NCBI RefSeq assembly: GCF_024347515.1
Contig: NZ_AP025492.1
Span: 1,116,001-1,180,000, forward strand
Source: Vibrio gigantis
GTDB taxonomy: Bacteria; Pseudomonadota; Gammaproteobacteria; Enterobacterales; Vibrionaceae
Reading direction: 5' to 3'
DNA: 64,000 nt
Part shown: positions 26,768-36,196 of the stretch, piece by piece
Numbering within the stretch: the first letter of the stretch is position 1
Layout of the letters: each line of letters begins with the position of its first letter
Made by a program: the position numbers and the translations under genes
Notes under the pieces: model-generated
Database searches by the model: none
The model's input: only the letters and a program-made list of their open reading frames with translations
What the model was told of the DNA's origin: nothing

Positions 26768-26827
26768 TTGCGGTCATCTTTTTGCTATATATAATGTTCC
26801 TAAGCAAAATATTTTGACAAATATCAA
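26768..26827 (+). promoter_or_regulatory. Candidate ndh promoter with FNR box
   Basis: A -35 TTGCGG (26768-26773) and -10 TATAAT (26790-26795) with a 16-bp spacer are followed by TTGAC-AAAT-ATCAA (26814-26827). This is one base off the FNR consensus TTGAT-N4-ATCAA. The box would lie just downstream of the expected transcription start, fitting repression of ndh without oxygen, as known in E. coli. The rest of the 509-base gap (26584-27092) holds the ycfP terminator, a small GCAAGT/ACTTGC hairpin at 26840-26856 and a leader of about 290 bases with nothing else recognised. Confidence 0.6.
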
Positions 26828-27092
26828 AAAAAATTGAGAGCAAGTGAAAAACTTGCCCATAATTTGCGTTCTATCCCTCAGGTAGGCGCCTTTTTTATCC
26901 ATGTGAGCAAAGCGATAAACGAATGTTTGTTGTTTGTAATCCCTCTTACTACTCGGTGAGCTGTCGTTATTCATTTTCGCGGTTATCCAATATGTCACAG
27001 CCTTATCAACAAGGCCGAGTAGATACATAGAATTTATCGGTTGGAGCAATCGGGCCGAACCCCATTTATTCATTTTGTAGAGGATTGTCATT

Positions 27093-28382
27093 GTGACAAA
27101 AATTATCGTAGTAGGCGGCGGTGCTGGTGGTTTAGAGCTAGCAACTAAGCTAGGCCGAACTTTAGGCCGTAAGAAACGTGCCCAGATCACTCTGGTAGAC
27201 CGTAAAGCAAGCCACCTATGGAAACCATTACTTCATGAAGTAGCAACTGGCTCACTGGATGAAGGTGTTGATGCACTAAGCTACCGCGCACACGCAAAAA
27301 ACCATTACTTCGACTTCCAAATGGGCAGCCTGAACGACATCGATCGTGAACGTAAAGTGATTGCACTGAGCGAACTGAAAGATGAGCACGGCGAGCTGTT
27401 GATGCCAAGCCGTGAACTTGAATACGATATTCTTGTTATGGCACTAGGTTCAACGTCGAACGACTTCAACACTCCTGGCGTTCGTGATAACTGCATTTTC
27501 CTCGATAGCCCAGAACAAGCGCACCGTTTCCGTACTGAAATGAACAACCAGTTCTTAAAACTTCACGCTAAGAACGGTCAAGGTACGGTAGACATCGCGA
27601 TTGTTGGTGCTGGTGCAACGGGCGTAGAGCTTTCTGCAGAGCTACATAACGCGGTAAAAGAGCTTCGCACTTACGGTTTCGGCGACCTAGATTCCAGCAA
27701 GTTGAACGTCAACCTTGTTGAAGCGGGTGAACGTATTCTTCCTGCTCTTCCTCCTCGTATTTCAAGCGCCGCACACTCTGAGCTAACTAAGCTTGGTGTA
27801 AACGTTCGTACTAATACTATGGTGACGCAAGCTGATTCTGATGGTCTAACAACCAAAGACGGTGACAAGATCCCTGCTCAAATCATGGTATGGGCAGCAG
27901 GTATTAAAGCGCCAGATTTCATGAAAGATATTGGTGGCCTTGAGACTAACCGTATCAACCAATTGGTTGTGAAAAATACGCTGCAAACCACGCTTGACGA
28001 CAGTATCTTTGCTATCGGTGACTTGGCACAATGTACACAAGCGGATGGTTCATTCGTTCCACCACGTGCACAAGCGGCTCACCAAATGGCAAGTTGTGCA
28101 TTTAGCAACATCATTGCTAAGTTGAATGGCCGTGACCTGAAAGACTATATCTACAAAGATAAAGGCTCACTGGTTTCACTAAGCCGTTTTTCTACAGTGG
28201 GTAGCTTGATGGGTAACCTGACTAAAGGTTCGATGATGGTTGAAGGTCGTATTGCTCGCGTGGTTTACATCTCTTTGTACCGCATGCACCAGATGGCGCT
28301 TCACGGCTTGATCAAAACATCACTGATGATGTTGGTTGGTCGTATTAACCGTGTACTTCGTCCAAACTTAAAGCTTCACTAA
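27093..28382 (+). CDS. ndh: Type II NADH dehydrogenase
   Basis: A 429-residue non-proton-pumping NADH:quinone oxidoreductase. It has an N-terminal FAD-binding Rossmann motif ([16 protein letters not shown], from residue 6), a second NAD-binding motif ([16 protein letters not shown], about 170-185) and FAD contact AIGDLAQC (about 307). C-terminal helices ([20 protein letters not shown]) match the membrane-attachment region of E. coli Ndh. GTG start. It transfers electrons from NADH to ubiquinone at the inner face of the membrane. Likely repressed by FNR. Confidence 0.96.
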   Translation: MTKIIVVGGGAGGLELATKLGRTLGRKKRAQITLVDRKASHLWKPLLHEVATGSLDEGVDALSYRAHAKNHYFDFQMGSLNDIDRERKVIALSELKDEHGELLMPSRELEYDILVMALGSTSNDFNTPGVRDNCIFLDSPEQAHRFRTEMNNQFLKLHAKNGQGTVDIAIVGAGATGVELSAELHNAVKELRTYGFGDLDSSKLNVNLVEAGERILPALPPRISSAAHSELTKLGVNVRTNTMVTQADSDGLTTKDGDKIPAQIMVWAAGIKAPDFMKDIGGLETNRINQLVVKNTLQTTLDDSIFAIGDLAQCTQADGSFVPPRAQAAHQMASCAFSNIIAKLNGRDLKDYIYKDKGSLVSLSRFSTVGSLMGNLTKGSMMVEGRIARVVYISLYRMHQMALHGLIKTSLMMLVGRINRVLRPNLKLH

Positions 28383-28418
28383 TCAGCTAAGCCTGATAAA
28401 TAGCTTCATGTTGATAAT

Positions 28419-28446
28419 AAAAAAGAGCTCTTAGGAGCTCTTTTTT
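28419..28446. terminator. Bidirectional terminator between ndh and the GNAT gene
   Basis: Stem AAAAAGAGCTC / GAGCTCTTTTTT with loop TTAG, A/T tails on both sides, between convergent genes. Confidence 0.88.
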
Positions 28447-28513
28447 GATCGTGTCAGTTAAGTGAGATTTACCCAGTTTAGTGTTATTTGCGCTTATCAC
28501 TGAGCAGCAACGG

Positions 28514-29059
28514 TTAAGCCGTTGGCGGTAATACTGAGTAAACGATGCCATCTTTCGGCTTTCCGTTAAAGATAAATCGATTCTTGGCGATGGTTTCTCG
28601 CTCTGCACCACACCTCTCTATCAGCTTTTGGCTTGGTAGATTTTCGGTATCACAAACGATCTCCAAGCGCGTTAGCTTAAGCTGAGCAAAGCAGAATTCA
28701 AACAAGGCTAGCATCGCTTCTTTGGCAATACCTCTCCTTTGAAATTCGTCACCGACCCAATAACCTAAACTTGCCATATTGAAGGTGTGGTAAAGCTCAT
28801 TGATCGCCACCATTCCGACCAGCTTATCGGTTTTTTGCTCAAAGATACCAAAACCAAACGCATCGGCTTTTACCCAATTGAGGCGAGTTGCCAGAATGAA
28901 TTTTTCGGCTTCGACGATAGAAAACTCATCATGACACCAGTCTACCCAAGGTAATAAGCTTGGTGAAGATTTGATCAGTTGAGCAAACTCTTTAGCATCT
29001 GAGGGTTCAATGATTTTGAGGCTTAGATTCTGTGTATTGATCTGAAAGTCTGGGCTCAT
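28514..29059 (-). CDS. RimJ/RimL-type GNAT acetyltransferase
   Basis: A 181-residue GNAT protein. The acetyl-CoA-binding segment is GDEFQRRGIAKEAMLALFEF (Q/R-R-G-I-A), with ASLGYWV before it and LEIVCDTENLPSQKLIERCG after, as in RimJ/RimL and ribosomal-protein-serine acetyltransferases. The ATG at 29059 (MSPDFQ) was chosen over an in-frame TTG four codons upstream. The acceptor could be a ribosomal protein N-terminus or another amine; it cannot be told from the sequence. Confidence 0.85.
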   Translation of the reverse strand: MSPDFQINTQNLSLKIIEPSDAKEFAQLIKSSPSLLPWVDWCHDEFSIVEAEKFILATRLNWVKADAFGFGIFEQKTDKLVGMVAINELYHTFNMASLGYWVGDEFQRRGIAKEAMLALFEFCFAQLKLTRLEIVCDTENLPSQKLIERCGAERETIAKNRFIFNGKPKDGIVYSVLPPTA

Positions 29060-29093
29060 AGGACGCACCAAATTATGTGTAACGGCTAATAAA

Positions 29094-29115
29094 ACGCCCT
29101 CATAATGGAGGGCGT
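29094..29115 (-). terminator. Rho-independent terminator of the PilZ-mfd-csiV unit
   Basis: Stem ACGCCCTC / GAGGGCGT with a 6-base loop, then TTTTATTAG on the minus strand, about 90 bases past the csiV stop. Confidence 0.8.
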
Positions 29116-29206
29116 ATTGAATGCTTAATTCAACTTCAATGCTTTATACCAAGTTCCACTCTCTGTAAGAGTAGTTGAGCTGCTAGTTGAAGACTGATTA
29201 CATGGC

Positions 29207-29974
29207 TTATTGAGCGACGCGACGTACTTGAATCACCATGCCAAGAAGCGGGTGGTCTAGGTAGTGAGTCTCTGTACTGCGCATGCGACGTTTTTGGTCC
29301 ATACGGTAGCTCTTAAGGAACTCCTGCACTTCTACGGTCGGAGATATCTCGGTAAGGTTACCCACCTGAACATTGCTCTCTGCACCACTTACTGGCGAGT
29401 CTAGTTCGATTTGCTGTTCTTGTAGAGTCACTTCACGAACGCTTGGCGCTTTCAAATCGAGTGTCGTTTCTGCATATAGGTAGTGCTGCACGTAGATTTG
29501 AAGTTTGCCATCTAACTCGTAAAGCGGCTTATCAATCGTCTCTTCTTGGAAGCCATCCGGGTTTGATGCAGTCACAGCGCCTTTCTCAGAACCGTCCGCA
29601 TTAAACTGTTTAGAGAAGTCTTTACCTGCTTGAATGTGGAAAACAGGTGCTGAACTCTTACCTTGGTCACCTTGACGCCAAGCAGTATGCATCAGAACTT
29701 CAAAGCCTGCGTGTTTGCGTAGCTTGTCTTTCTGAGGTGTTAACTTGTATTCCGAGTAAGGAAGCATCTGCACGCCTTTCTTCGCTCGGTATTGGGTATC
29801 TTGAAATGAACCAACGCGCTCAAGTGAAATCTTTGGCTGTGTGTTTGGCCAAGATTCATTCACTTTCTCTGCATCAACAGCGCGCTTAAAAATGATCACT
29901 TCTATATCAAATTGTCTCTGTGCCAAACTTGGCAGTGAGACGAACAATAGTAGCAGTGGGATCAGTCTTTTCAT
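29207..29974 (-). CDS. csiV: Periplasmic peptidoglycan-binding protein CsiV
   Basis: A 255-residue exported protein with a signal peptide (MKRLIPLLLLFVSLPSLAQ). The following RQFDIEVIIFKRA and the C-terminal RMRSTETHYLDHPLLGMVIQ match the CsiV family. In V. cholerae CsiV binds peptidoglycan and supports the LpoA/PBP1A wall-synthesis pathway. It lies directly downstream of mfd (63-base gap) as in V. cholerae, and has a GGAGT ribosome site. With lpoB about 4 kb away, two activators of different wall synthases lie in this window. Confidence 0.85.
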   Translation of the reverse strand: MKRLIPLLLLFVSLPSLAQRQFDIEVIIFKRAVDAEKVNESWPNTQPKISLERVGSFQDTQYRAKKGVQMLPYSEYKLTPQKDKLRKHAGFEVLMHTAWRQGDQGKSSAPVFHIQAGKDFSKQFNADGSEKGAVTASNPDGFQEETIDKPLYELDGKLQIYVQHYLYAETTLDLKAPSVREVTLQEQQIELDSPVSGAESNVQVGNLTEISPTVEVQEFLKSYRMDQKRRMRSTETHYLDHPLLGMVIQVRRVAQ

Positions 29975-30037
29975 TTTTACTCCGTCTTCCAGCCGAACTA
30001 CCGGCTGGATAATTTATATGTGCAAGTGGGTTGGGTC

Positions 30038-33000
30038 TTATGCTGAAGGCAGCAAGTTTTGTCTGAATTCGCCCAATAAATCACTAACAAATTGAATTCG
30101 TTTCCGTCTGTCGACCAATGGTATCGTAAACTTGAACTTTGTTGGTCCTTCCATTGAAAACTTTTGCGGTTGAGATTGCAACAGTTTAACAAGGTAGGCT
30201 GGGTTTATGTCAGCATCCGGGTAGAATTCTAAGAATCCCCCCTTATCGTGAGCTTCAATTTTTTTAGCCTTGATAGACGCCGCGGCTAATTTTAGCTCTG
30301 AAACTGACAACAAGTTTTTGGTTGCATCAGGCAGAAGGCCGAAGCGATCAATCAGCTCGACTTTCAACTCTGCCAGTTCATCTGTGTTGTTCACACTCGC
30401 TATACGTTTGTAGGTTGATAAGCGCGTGTTGATGTCTGGGATGTAGTCATCTGGCAATAGTGCTGGCAGACGCATTTCAATTTCAGTTTGTTCACGCAGT
30501 AGGTCATCAAGTGACGGTTCTCGACCTTCTTTCAATGCTTCAACCGCCTGTTCAAGCATTTCCATGTACAAGGTGAAACCAACCGACTGGATTTGGCCAC
30601 TCTGTTCATCACCTAACAGTTCGCCTGCGCCACGAATCTCTAAGTCATGGGTTGCTAGAGTAAAGCCTGCGCCCAAGTCTTCGAGTGAAGCAATCGCATC
30701 TAATCGCTTGATCGCATCTTTGGTCATTGCTTTAGGATGCGGCGTTAACAAGTAAGCATAAGCTTGGTGGTGAGAACGACCCACACGACCACGCAATTGG
30801 TGAAGCTGTGCCAAGCCAAGGTTATCGGCTCTGTCCATTAAGATAGTATTGGCCGTTGGTACATCGATACCTGTTTCGATGATGGTTGTACACACCAACA
30901 AGTTAAAGCGTTGGTGGTAGAAGTCATTCATGATGCGTTCTAGTTCGCGTTCTCGCATTTGACCGTGTGCGACGGTCACACGCGCCTCTGGAATCAGTTT
31001 CTGTAGTGATTCAGCCGTTTTCTCAATCGTATCGACTTGGTTGTGCAGGAAGTAAACCTGACCACCACGCATGATTTCACGCAGTACTGCCTCTCTAACG
31101 ATCGCGTCATCACTCTCGCGAACAAAGGTCTTAATTGCCAAGCGTCGTGCGGGTGGTGTGGCGATGATCGAAAGGTCGCGCATACCACTCATGGCCATGT
31201 TTAATGTCCGTGGTATTGGTGTTGCAGTTAGCGTTAGGATGTCGACATCGGCACGCATTGCTTTCACTTTCTCTTTCTGGCGCACACCGAAGCGGTGTTC
31301 TTCATCGACAACCAATAAGCCAAGATCTTTGAATTTAATCTCACTCGAAAGTAGCTTGTGAGTACCAACCAAGATGTCGACCTTACCGTCGGCGACATCT
31401 TGCATGATTAACTTCTGCTCTTTAGCTGATTTAAATCGCGATAGCACTTCAACACGAATTGGTAAGTTAGCGAAACGGTCTCGGAAGTTTTCGAAGTGTT
31501 GCTGAGCTAGTAGGGTAGTCGGAACCAAAACCGCCACTTGTTTGCTGTTATCCGTACAAACGAATGCCGCGCGCATCGCTACTTCTGTCTTACCAAAACC
31601 AACATCACCACATACTAATCGGTCCATGGCTTTTGCTTGGCACATATCAGACATAACGGCATTGATGGCTATTGCTTGATCATCGGTTTCTTCAAATGGG
31701 AAGCCTGACTTGAAAGTCGCATATTGGCCACGGTCGAGCACAAATTTGTAGCCAGGTTTTAGCTCACGCTTAGCGTAAACATCAAGTAGCTCTGCTGCAA
31801 CGTCACGTACTTTCTCTGCGGCGCGTTTACGAGCTTTTTGCCAAGCTTCGCCACCGAGTTTATGTAAAGGTGCGGAGTCTTCTGCGCCGCCAGAGTAACG
31901 TCCGATTAAGTTCAAAGAAGCAACAGGTACGTATAACTTGGCATCGTTTTGATACTCAAGGGTTACGTATTCGGTTTTCATACCACCCGCTTCGAGAGTC
32001 TGCAGGCCGATGTAGCGACCAATACCATGGTCAATGTGAACAACAGGTTGACCCGGTTTAAGCTCCGCTAAGTGACGAATTACAGTATCGCTGTTTACGC
32101 TTTTCTTGTCTTTCTTACGGCGTTGAATAACACGATCACCTAATAGATCGCTTTCACAGATAAGGGCGATGTTTTGTTCTTCGTGGATAAAACCATGTTC
32201 AGCGGAACCGAGAATCAGGCTGAACTTGTCTTTGCCGTTAATAGCTGTATCGAGGTTTTCAACTTCGCTAGGACGAACTTTAATGCCACTGAGTAATTCA
32301 CTCAGGGCTTCACGACGACCTTCTGATTCAACCGAAAAGACTACTTTACCATCGAAGGCTTCAGTGAACTTTCTTAGGTTTGCAAGTGGCTCTTTATTTT
32401 GATGCTGAACGCTGAGGTCAGGCAATGACACGACAGGCAAGTTAGTGCGGCCTGCTTTCTCTTCAATCGACTCTAGGCTTAGGTTGACCTGTGGCTTCTG
32501 TTTGAAGTGAGCGAACAGCTCGTCTTTCTTCAACCAAAGTTGCTCAGGCGTCAGCAGTGGTCGTAGTGGATCAACACCACGTTGCTCGTATCGGTGAGCG
32601 ACATCAGCAAGGAAAGAATCAACAGCGGTTTCTACATCACCCAGAACCAAAAGTTGCGCTTCATCGGCAACATAGTCAAAAAGCGTTTCTGTGTGATCGA
32701 AGAACAGCGGTTGCCAATACTCAATACCAGCCGGCCATGTGCCTTTAGATACCTGCATATAAACCGATTCTGGTTCGCGGCGGGCATCAAACTGTTGGCG
32801 CCAACGAATACGGAAATCTTCAATTGCCGTTTCTGAAGTTGGGAATTCGTGAGCAGGTAACAGGCGGATCTCAGAGATGTCTTCGATAGAACGTTGGTTT
32901 TCTGGATCGAAAGTACGAATGGTGTCGATCTCGTCATCGAAAAAATCGATTCGATAAGGGTCTTTGCTGCCCATCGGGAATAGATCAAGAATAGAACCAC

Positions 33001-33499
33001 GGCTTGCGTATTCACCCGGACCAAACACTTGATCAACGTAACGATAGCCAGATTTTTCAAGCTGCAGGCGCAGTTTCTCTAGTGAGTAAAGATCACCAGT
33101 TTTCACCATTAGAGTGTGCTGTAGCAAGAAGTCACGTGGTGATTGGCGCTGGAGTAGCGTGCTGATCGGCACGATCGTGATGCCATCTTTTAGCGTCGGC
33201 AATGCGTAAAGGCGCGCGATACGATCTGAAATAATCTCTTGATGTGGCGAGAAGCTATCGTAAGGCAGTGTTTCCCAGTCTGGGAATAGTGCAACTTCGC
33301 TCGCCGTAAACTGTTCAATTTCAGATTGCAGCTTAAGTGCAACTTGTGGGTCTGGCACTACAAGTACTGTATGGCTGCTGTGTTGCTCCGCGAGTTTGGC
33401 AATGGCAAGAGCGAGAGACGAACCTACTAGGTTACCGATGTGCTTTTTGTCACCGGCACCTTTAAGTTTAGGTAGTGTAAATATGGATTTTTTGGTCAT
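30038..33499 (-). CDS. mfd: Transcription-repair coupling factor
   Basis: A 1153-residue SF2 translocase of normal Mfd length. The UvrB-like N-terminus (domains 1-2, e.g. LALAIAKLAEQHSSHTVLVV, PDWETLPYDSFSPHQEIISD) is followed by the RNA-polymerase-interaction domain near 480-545 (LKPGQPVVHIDHGIGRYIGL). The helicase core has Walker A GDVGFGKTE near 630 and DEEHRFG, and the C-terminal TRCF domain follows. It frees RNA polymerase stalled at lesions and recruits UvrA. The start lies 6 bases after the stop of the PilZ-like gene. Confidence 0.97.
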   Translation of the reverse strand: MTKKSIFTLPKLKGAGDKKHIGNLVGSSLALAIAKLAEQHSSHTVLVVPDPQVALKLQSEIEQFTASEVALFPDWETLPYDSFSPHQEIISDRIARLYALPTLKDGITIVPISTLLQRQSPRDFLLQHTLMVKTGDLYSLEKLRLQLEKSGYRYVDQVFGPGEYASRGSILDLFPMGSKDPYRIDFFDDEIDTIRTFDPENQRSIEDISEIRLLPAHEFPTSETAIEDFRIRWRQQFDARREPESVYMQVSKGTWPAGIEYWQPLFFDHTETLFDYVADEAQLLVLGDVETAVDSFLADVAHRYEQRGVDPLRPLLTPEQLWLKKDELFAHFKQKPQVNLSLESIEEKAGRTNLPVVSLPDLSVQHQNKEPLANLRKFTEAFDGKVVFSVESEGRREALSELLSGIKVRPSEVENLDTAINGKDKFSLILGSAEHGFIHEEQNIALICESDLLGDRVIQRRKKDKKSVNSDTVIRHLAELKPGQPVVHIDHGIGRYIGLQTLEAGGMKTEYVTLEYQNDAKLYVPVASLNLIGRYSGGAEDSAPLHKLGGEAWQKARKRAAEKVRDVAAELLDVYAKRELKPGYKFVLDRGQYATFKSGFPFEETDDQAIAINAVMSDMCQAKAMDRLVCGDVGFGKTEVAMRAAFVCTDNSKQVAVLVPTTLLAQQHFENFRDRFANLPIRVEVLSRFKSAKEQKLIMQDVADGKVDILVGTHKLLSSEIKFKDLGLLVVDEEHRFGVRQKEKVKAMRADVDILTLTATPIPRTLNMAMSGMRDLSIIATPPARRLAIKTFVRESDDAIVREAVLREIMRGGQVYFLHNQVDTIEKTAESLQKLIPEARVTVAHGQMRERELERIMNDFYHQRFNLLVCTTIIETGIDVPTANTILMDRADNLGLAQLHQLRGRVGRSHHQAYAYLLTPHPKAMTKDAIKRLDAIASLEDLGAGFTLATHDLEIRGAGELLGDEQSGQIQSVGFTLYMEMLEQAVEALKEGREPSLDDLLREQTEIEMRLPALLPDDYIPDINTRLSTYKRIASVNNTDELAELKVELIDRFGLLPDATKNLLSVSELKLAAASIKAKKIEAHDKGGFLEFYPDADINPAYLVKLLQSQPQKFSMEGPTKFKFTIPLVDRRKRIQFVSDLLGEFRQNLLPSA

Positions 33500-33505
33500 G
33501 TTAAT

Positions 33506-34075
33506 TTACTTGTTATCTCGGTCTAGAGAGCGTTGACGCAAGAGTTTCTGTTGTTGATGAAGAGCCGCTTTAATGAGCAGATCTTGGTCGGTATCACGAA
33601 GATGAGCGTATTTAAATTTGATTTCGAAACCTGAGTCTTTAGCTTCACTAGCAAACACTTCTGCGTAGCAATAAATAGCCGCAGCAGGGTGCTCTAGAAA
33701 AAGTTTGGCTTTTACCAAGCGACCCGGTTCGATGTCTGCTTTTGAAAAGCAGGAAAACTGACTCGCACCAAAGGAATAGGTGTGAGTGCGAAATTTCTCA
33801 TCATCTTGTTGCGATAACATAAAGCTCAACAAGAGGTTTAATTTTGAGTTTTGTGCATCCAATAAACTGGTGACATTCTTCAAGTCGCTGTTTTTCAGTT
33901 CAGCACGAGCACTGTCAGCTAATAGATCCAATTGGCTAAATTCACTTGCCACCACAAATGGTGCTGGGATCTCAGATTCGAACTGAATTTGAGAAGGTAA
34001 AGTGAAGCCACTATCCATTGGCTCAACATTAGCGGTAAGGCTATGGTGAACGGTGAAAAACTCTTGTTCTGTCAT
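33506..34075 (-). CDS. PilZ-like domain protein upstream of mfd
   Basis: A 189-residue cytosolic protein. The C-terminal half resembles a PilZ barrel: TYSFGASQFSCFSKADIEPG, then LVKAKLFLEHPAAAIYCYAE. It occupies the place of V. cholerae PlzB (recalled as VC1885) just before mfd. The c-di-GMP-binding signature, RxxxR followed by (D/N)xSxxG, is not visible: the usual Ser-xx-Gly position reads SCFSKAD. It may bind c-di-GMP weakly or not at all. The N-terminal 90 residues are helical. AAGGAAC ribosome site; six bases separate it from mfd. Confidence 0.75.
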   Translation of the reverse strand: MTEQEFFTVHHSLTANVEPMDSGFTLPSQIQFESEIPAPFVVASEFSQLDLLADSARAELKNSDLKNVTSLLDAQNSKLNLLLSFMLSQQDDEKFRTHTYSFGASQFSCFSKADIEPGRLVKAKLFLEHPAAAIYCYAEVFASEAKDSGFEIKFKYAHLRDTDQDLLIKAALHQQQKLLRQRSLDRDNK

Positions 34076-34302
34076 GCGTTAGTTCCTTGAAGTGATCTAT
34101 TGATTATCGCTATGTGGCGGCAGTAATCAAGGTCAGTTAATTGAAAGTATCAAATAGTTGTTTGAAATTTGGTGTTTTGACAGGGTTCTGTTTTTCAGAC
34201 CTAACTAATTGAGTTAATTCACTCTATATTTTCAATTACCCCCTACACAGTAACAGCAATACCCGTTACATTAACCCGCATCCCTTTTTGATGGTCCAAA
34301 GT

Positions 34303-35511
34303 ATGTTTCATCCTATTTCAATGTTTGTTGGCCTACGTTATTTAAAAGGTCGTTCAGGTGATCGCTTTAGCCGTTTTGTTTCTTACATGTCGACGGCAGG
34401 TATCACCATTGGTGTACTGTCTTTGATTACTGTTTTATCGGTAATGAATGGATTCGAAGCGCAATTAAAAGACCGAATTCTCGGCGTTCTTCCTCAAGCT
34501 GTGGTTTATGAGCAGGGTGGTAAGACGCTACTCTCTGAACAGGCCCCTAGTTTTGCTAAGCAGATTTCGCTTAATGGCCACGTTGAACCGATTGTTCGCA
34601 GTGAAGCGGTGATTCAGAGCCCGGCTCAATTGTCAGCGGGCCTTTTGATTGGCATCCAACCTAACTCTGATGACCCACTTCAAGACCACTTAATCGCGGG
34701 TAGACTTTCTTCACTAAAAGCTGGGCAATATCAGCTGTTCCTTGGTCACACACTGGCGAGAAACCTAAAGGTTTCGATGGGCGACAAGGTTCGTCTAATG
34801 GTGACCAGCGCAAGCCAATACACACCACTTGGCCGTATTCCTAGCCAACGTAATTTCACCGTTGCTGGTATTTTCAATACGGGTTCTGATATCGATGCTC
34901 AATTGATGGTGACCGATATTAAAGATGCTGGGCGTTTGATGCGCTACAAATCAGACACCATTTCAGGCTGGAGACTGTTTTTTGAAGACCCGTTTGAAGT
35001 CGCGGAGTTATCGACTCAACCATTACCTGAAGGTTGGTTGTGGAGTGATTGGCGAGACCAACGTGGTGAGTTATTCCAAGCCGTTCGTATGGAAAAAAAC
35101 ATGATGGGCTTAATGCTTGGGCTTATTATCGGAGTTGCTGCTTTCAATATTATTTCCGCGCTTATCATGGTGGTTATGGAGAAGCAGTCTGAAGTTGCGA
35201 TTCTTAAAACCCAAGGCATGACCGATGGTCAAGTGATGGGGATCTTTATGGTTCAAGGTGCAAGTAGCGGCGTGATTGGCGCGCTATCAGGTGGCGTGTT
35301 AGGCGTTGTATTAGCCATGAACTTGAATACTATTTTAGAGGCGATGGGGGTTGCTCTGTTCTCGTTTGGTGGGCAATTGCCAATCATGATTAACCCAATT
35401 CAAATCGCCGTTGTTGTGGTTCTGGCTATTGCACTTAGCTTGATTGCCACTGTTTTCCCTTCTTATCGTGCATCGTCTGTGAAACCTGCTGAGGCCCTTC
35501 GTTATGAGTAA
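34303..35511 (+). CDS. lolC: Lipoprotein-releasing ABC transporter permease LolC
   Basis: A 402-residue inner-membrane protein with four transmembrane segments (about 25-50, 270-295, 315-345, 365-390) and a large periplasmic domain. With LolD and LolE it extracts outer-membrane lipoproteins and hands them to LolA. The ATG at 34303 ([17 protein letters not shown]) aligns with E. coli LolC's start; ATG at 34291 is an alternative. The motif [20 protein letters not shown] is family-typical. Overlaps lolD by 8 bases. Confidence 0.94.
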   Translation: MFHPISMFVGLRYLKGRSGDRFSRFVSYMSTAGITIGVLSLITVLSVMNGFEAQLKDRILGVLPQAVVYEQGGKTLLSEQAPSFAKQISLNGHVEPIVRSEAVIQSPAQLSAGLLIGIQPNSDDPLQDHLIAGRLSSLKAGQYQLFLGHTLARNLKVSMGDKVRLMVTSASQYTPLGRIPSQRNFTVAGIFNTGSDIDAQLMVTDIKDAGRLMRYKSDTISGWRLFFEDPFEVAELSTQPLPEGWLWSDWRDQRGELFQAVRMEKNMMGLMLGLIIGVAAFNIISALIMVVMEKQSEVAILKTQGMTDGQVMGIFMVQGASSGVIGALSGGVLGVVLAMNLNTILEAMGVALFSFGGQLPIMINPIQIAVVVVLAIALSLIATVFPSYRASSVKPAEALRYE

Positions 35512-36196
35512 TTTTCTTCAATGTAATGATATCCGTAAAACGTACCGTGAAGGCTCGTTGGATACCGAAGTCCTTAAAGGTGTCAGCTTTGATATTGAGA
35601 AAGGGGAACTGGTTTCTATCATTGGTACCTCTGGTTCAGGTAAGAGTACGCTACTGCATATCTTAGGTGCGCTCGATGATGCCTCTGCTGGCAGTGTGAG
35701 TTTTCTTGGTCAAGACTTAGCTAAACTTAGCTCGAACAAGCAGGCTAAGCTGCGCAACCAGCACCTTGGTTTTGTGTATCAGTTCCATCACTTACTATCC
35801 GACTTTTCTGCACTAGAAAACGTCGCAATGCCATTGCTAATAGGTGGTGAGAAGCCTGCGAAAGCGAAACAAGAAGCACAGTTGCTACTTGATAAAGTGG
35901 GGTTAAGTCATCGAGTTGACCACCGACCTTCTGAGCTTTCTGGTGGTGAGAGACAACGTGTGGCGATTGCTCGTGCATTGGTGAATAAGCCAGCTTTGGT
36001 GTTGGCGGATGAGCCGACAGGTAACCTTGACCACAATACCGCACTGTCTATTTACGACTTAATGCGTGAACTAAACCGTGAGTACGATACTGCCTTTTTG
36101 GTTGTCACTCACGATGGTGAGCTTGCTGGTAAGATGGATCGCCAACTTCATATGCAAGACGGTTTGCTGGTCAACGTAGAAAAAGAGGAGAGCTAA
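35504..36196 (+). CDS. lolD: Lipoprotein-releasing ABC transporter ATPase LolD
   Basis: A 230-residue ABC ATPase with Walker [10 protein letters not shown] (about residues 42-50), the Q-loop QFHHLL, signature [15 protein letters not shown], Walker [13 protein letters not shown] and the switch His in VVTHDG. It powers lipoprotein release by LolCE. Translation is coupled to lolC by overlap, and lolE follows immediately. Confidence 0.96.
   Translation: MSNFLQCNDIRKTYREGSLDTEVLKGVSFDIEKGELVSIIGTSGSGKSTLLHILGALDDASAGSVSFLGQDLAKLSSNKQAKLRNQHLGFVYQFHHLLSDFSALENVAMPLLIGGEKPAKAKQEAQLLLDKVGLSHRVDHRPSELSGGERQRVAIARALVNKPALVLADEPTGNLDHNTALSIYDLMRELNREYDTAFLVVTHDGELAGKMDRQLHMQDGLLVNVEKEES

Noticed and set aside
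26774..27190. Minus-strand open frame of 138 codons across the ndh promoter and start
   Set aside because: It covers the FNR box and the ndh N-terminus antisense; composition looks non-coding and ndh is certain.
32632..33060. Minus-strand alternative frame of 142 codons inside mfd
   Set aside because: It lies in another frame of the mfd coding region, which is intact over its full length.
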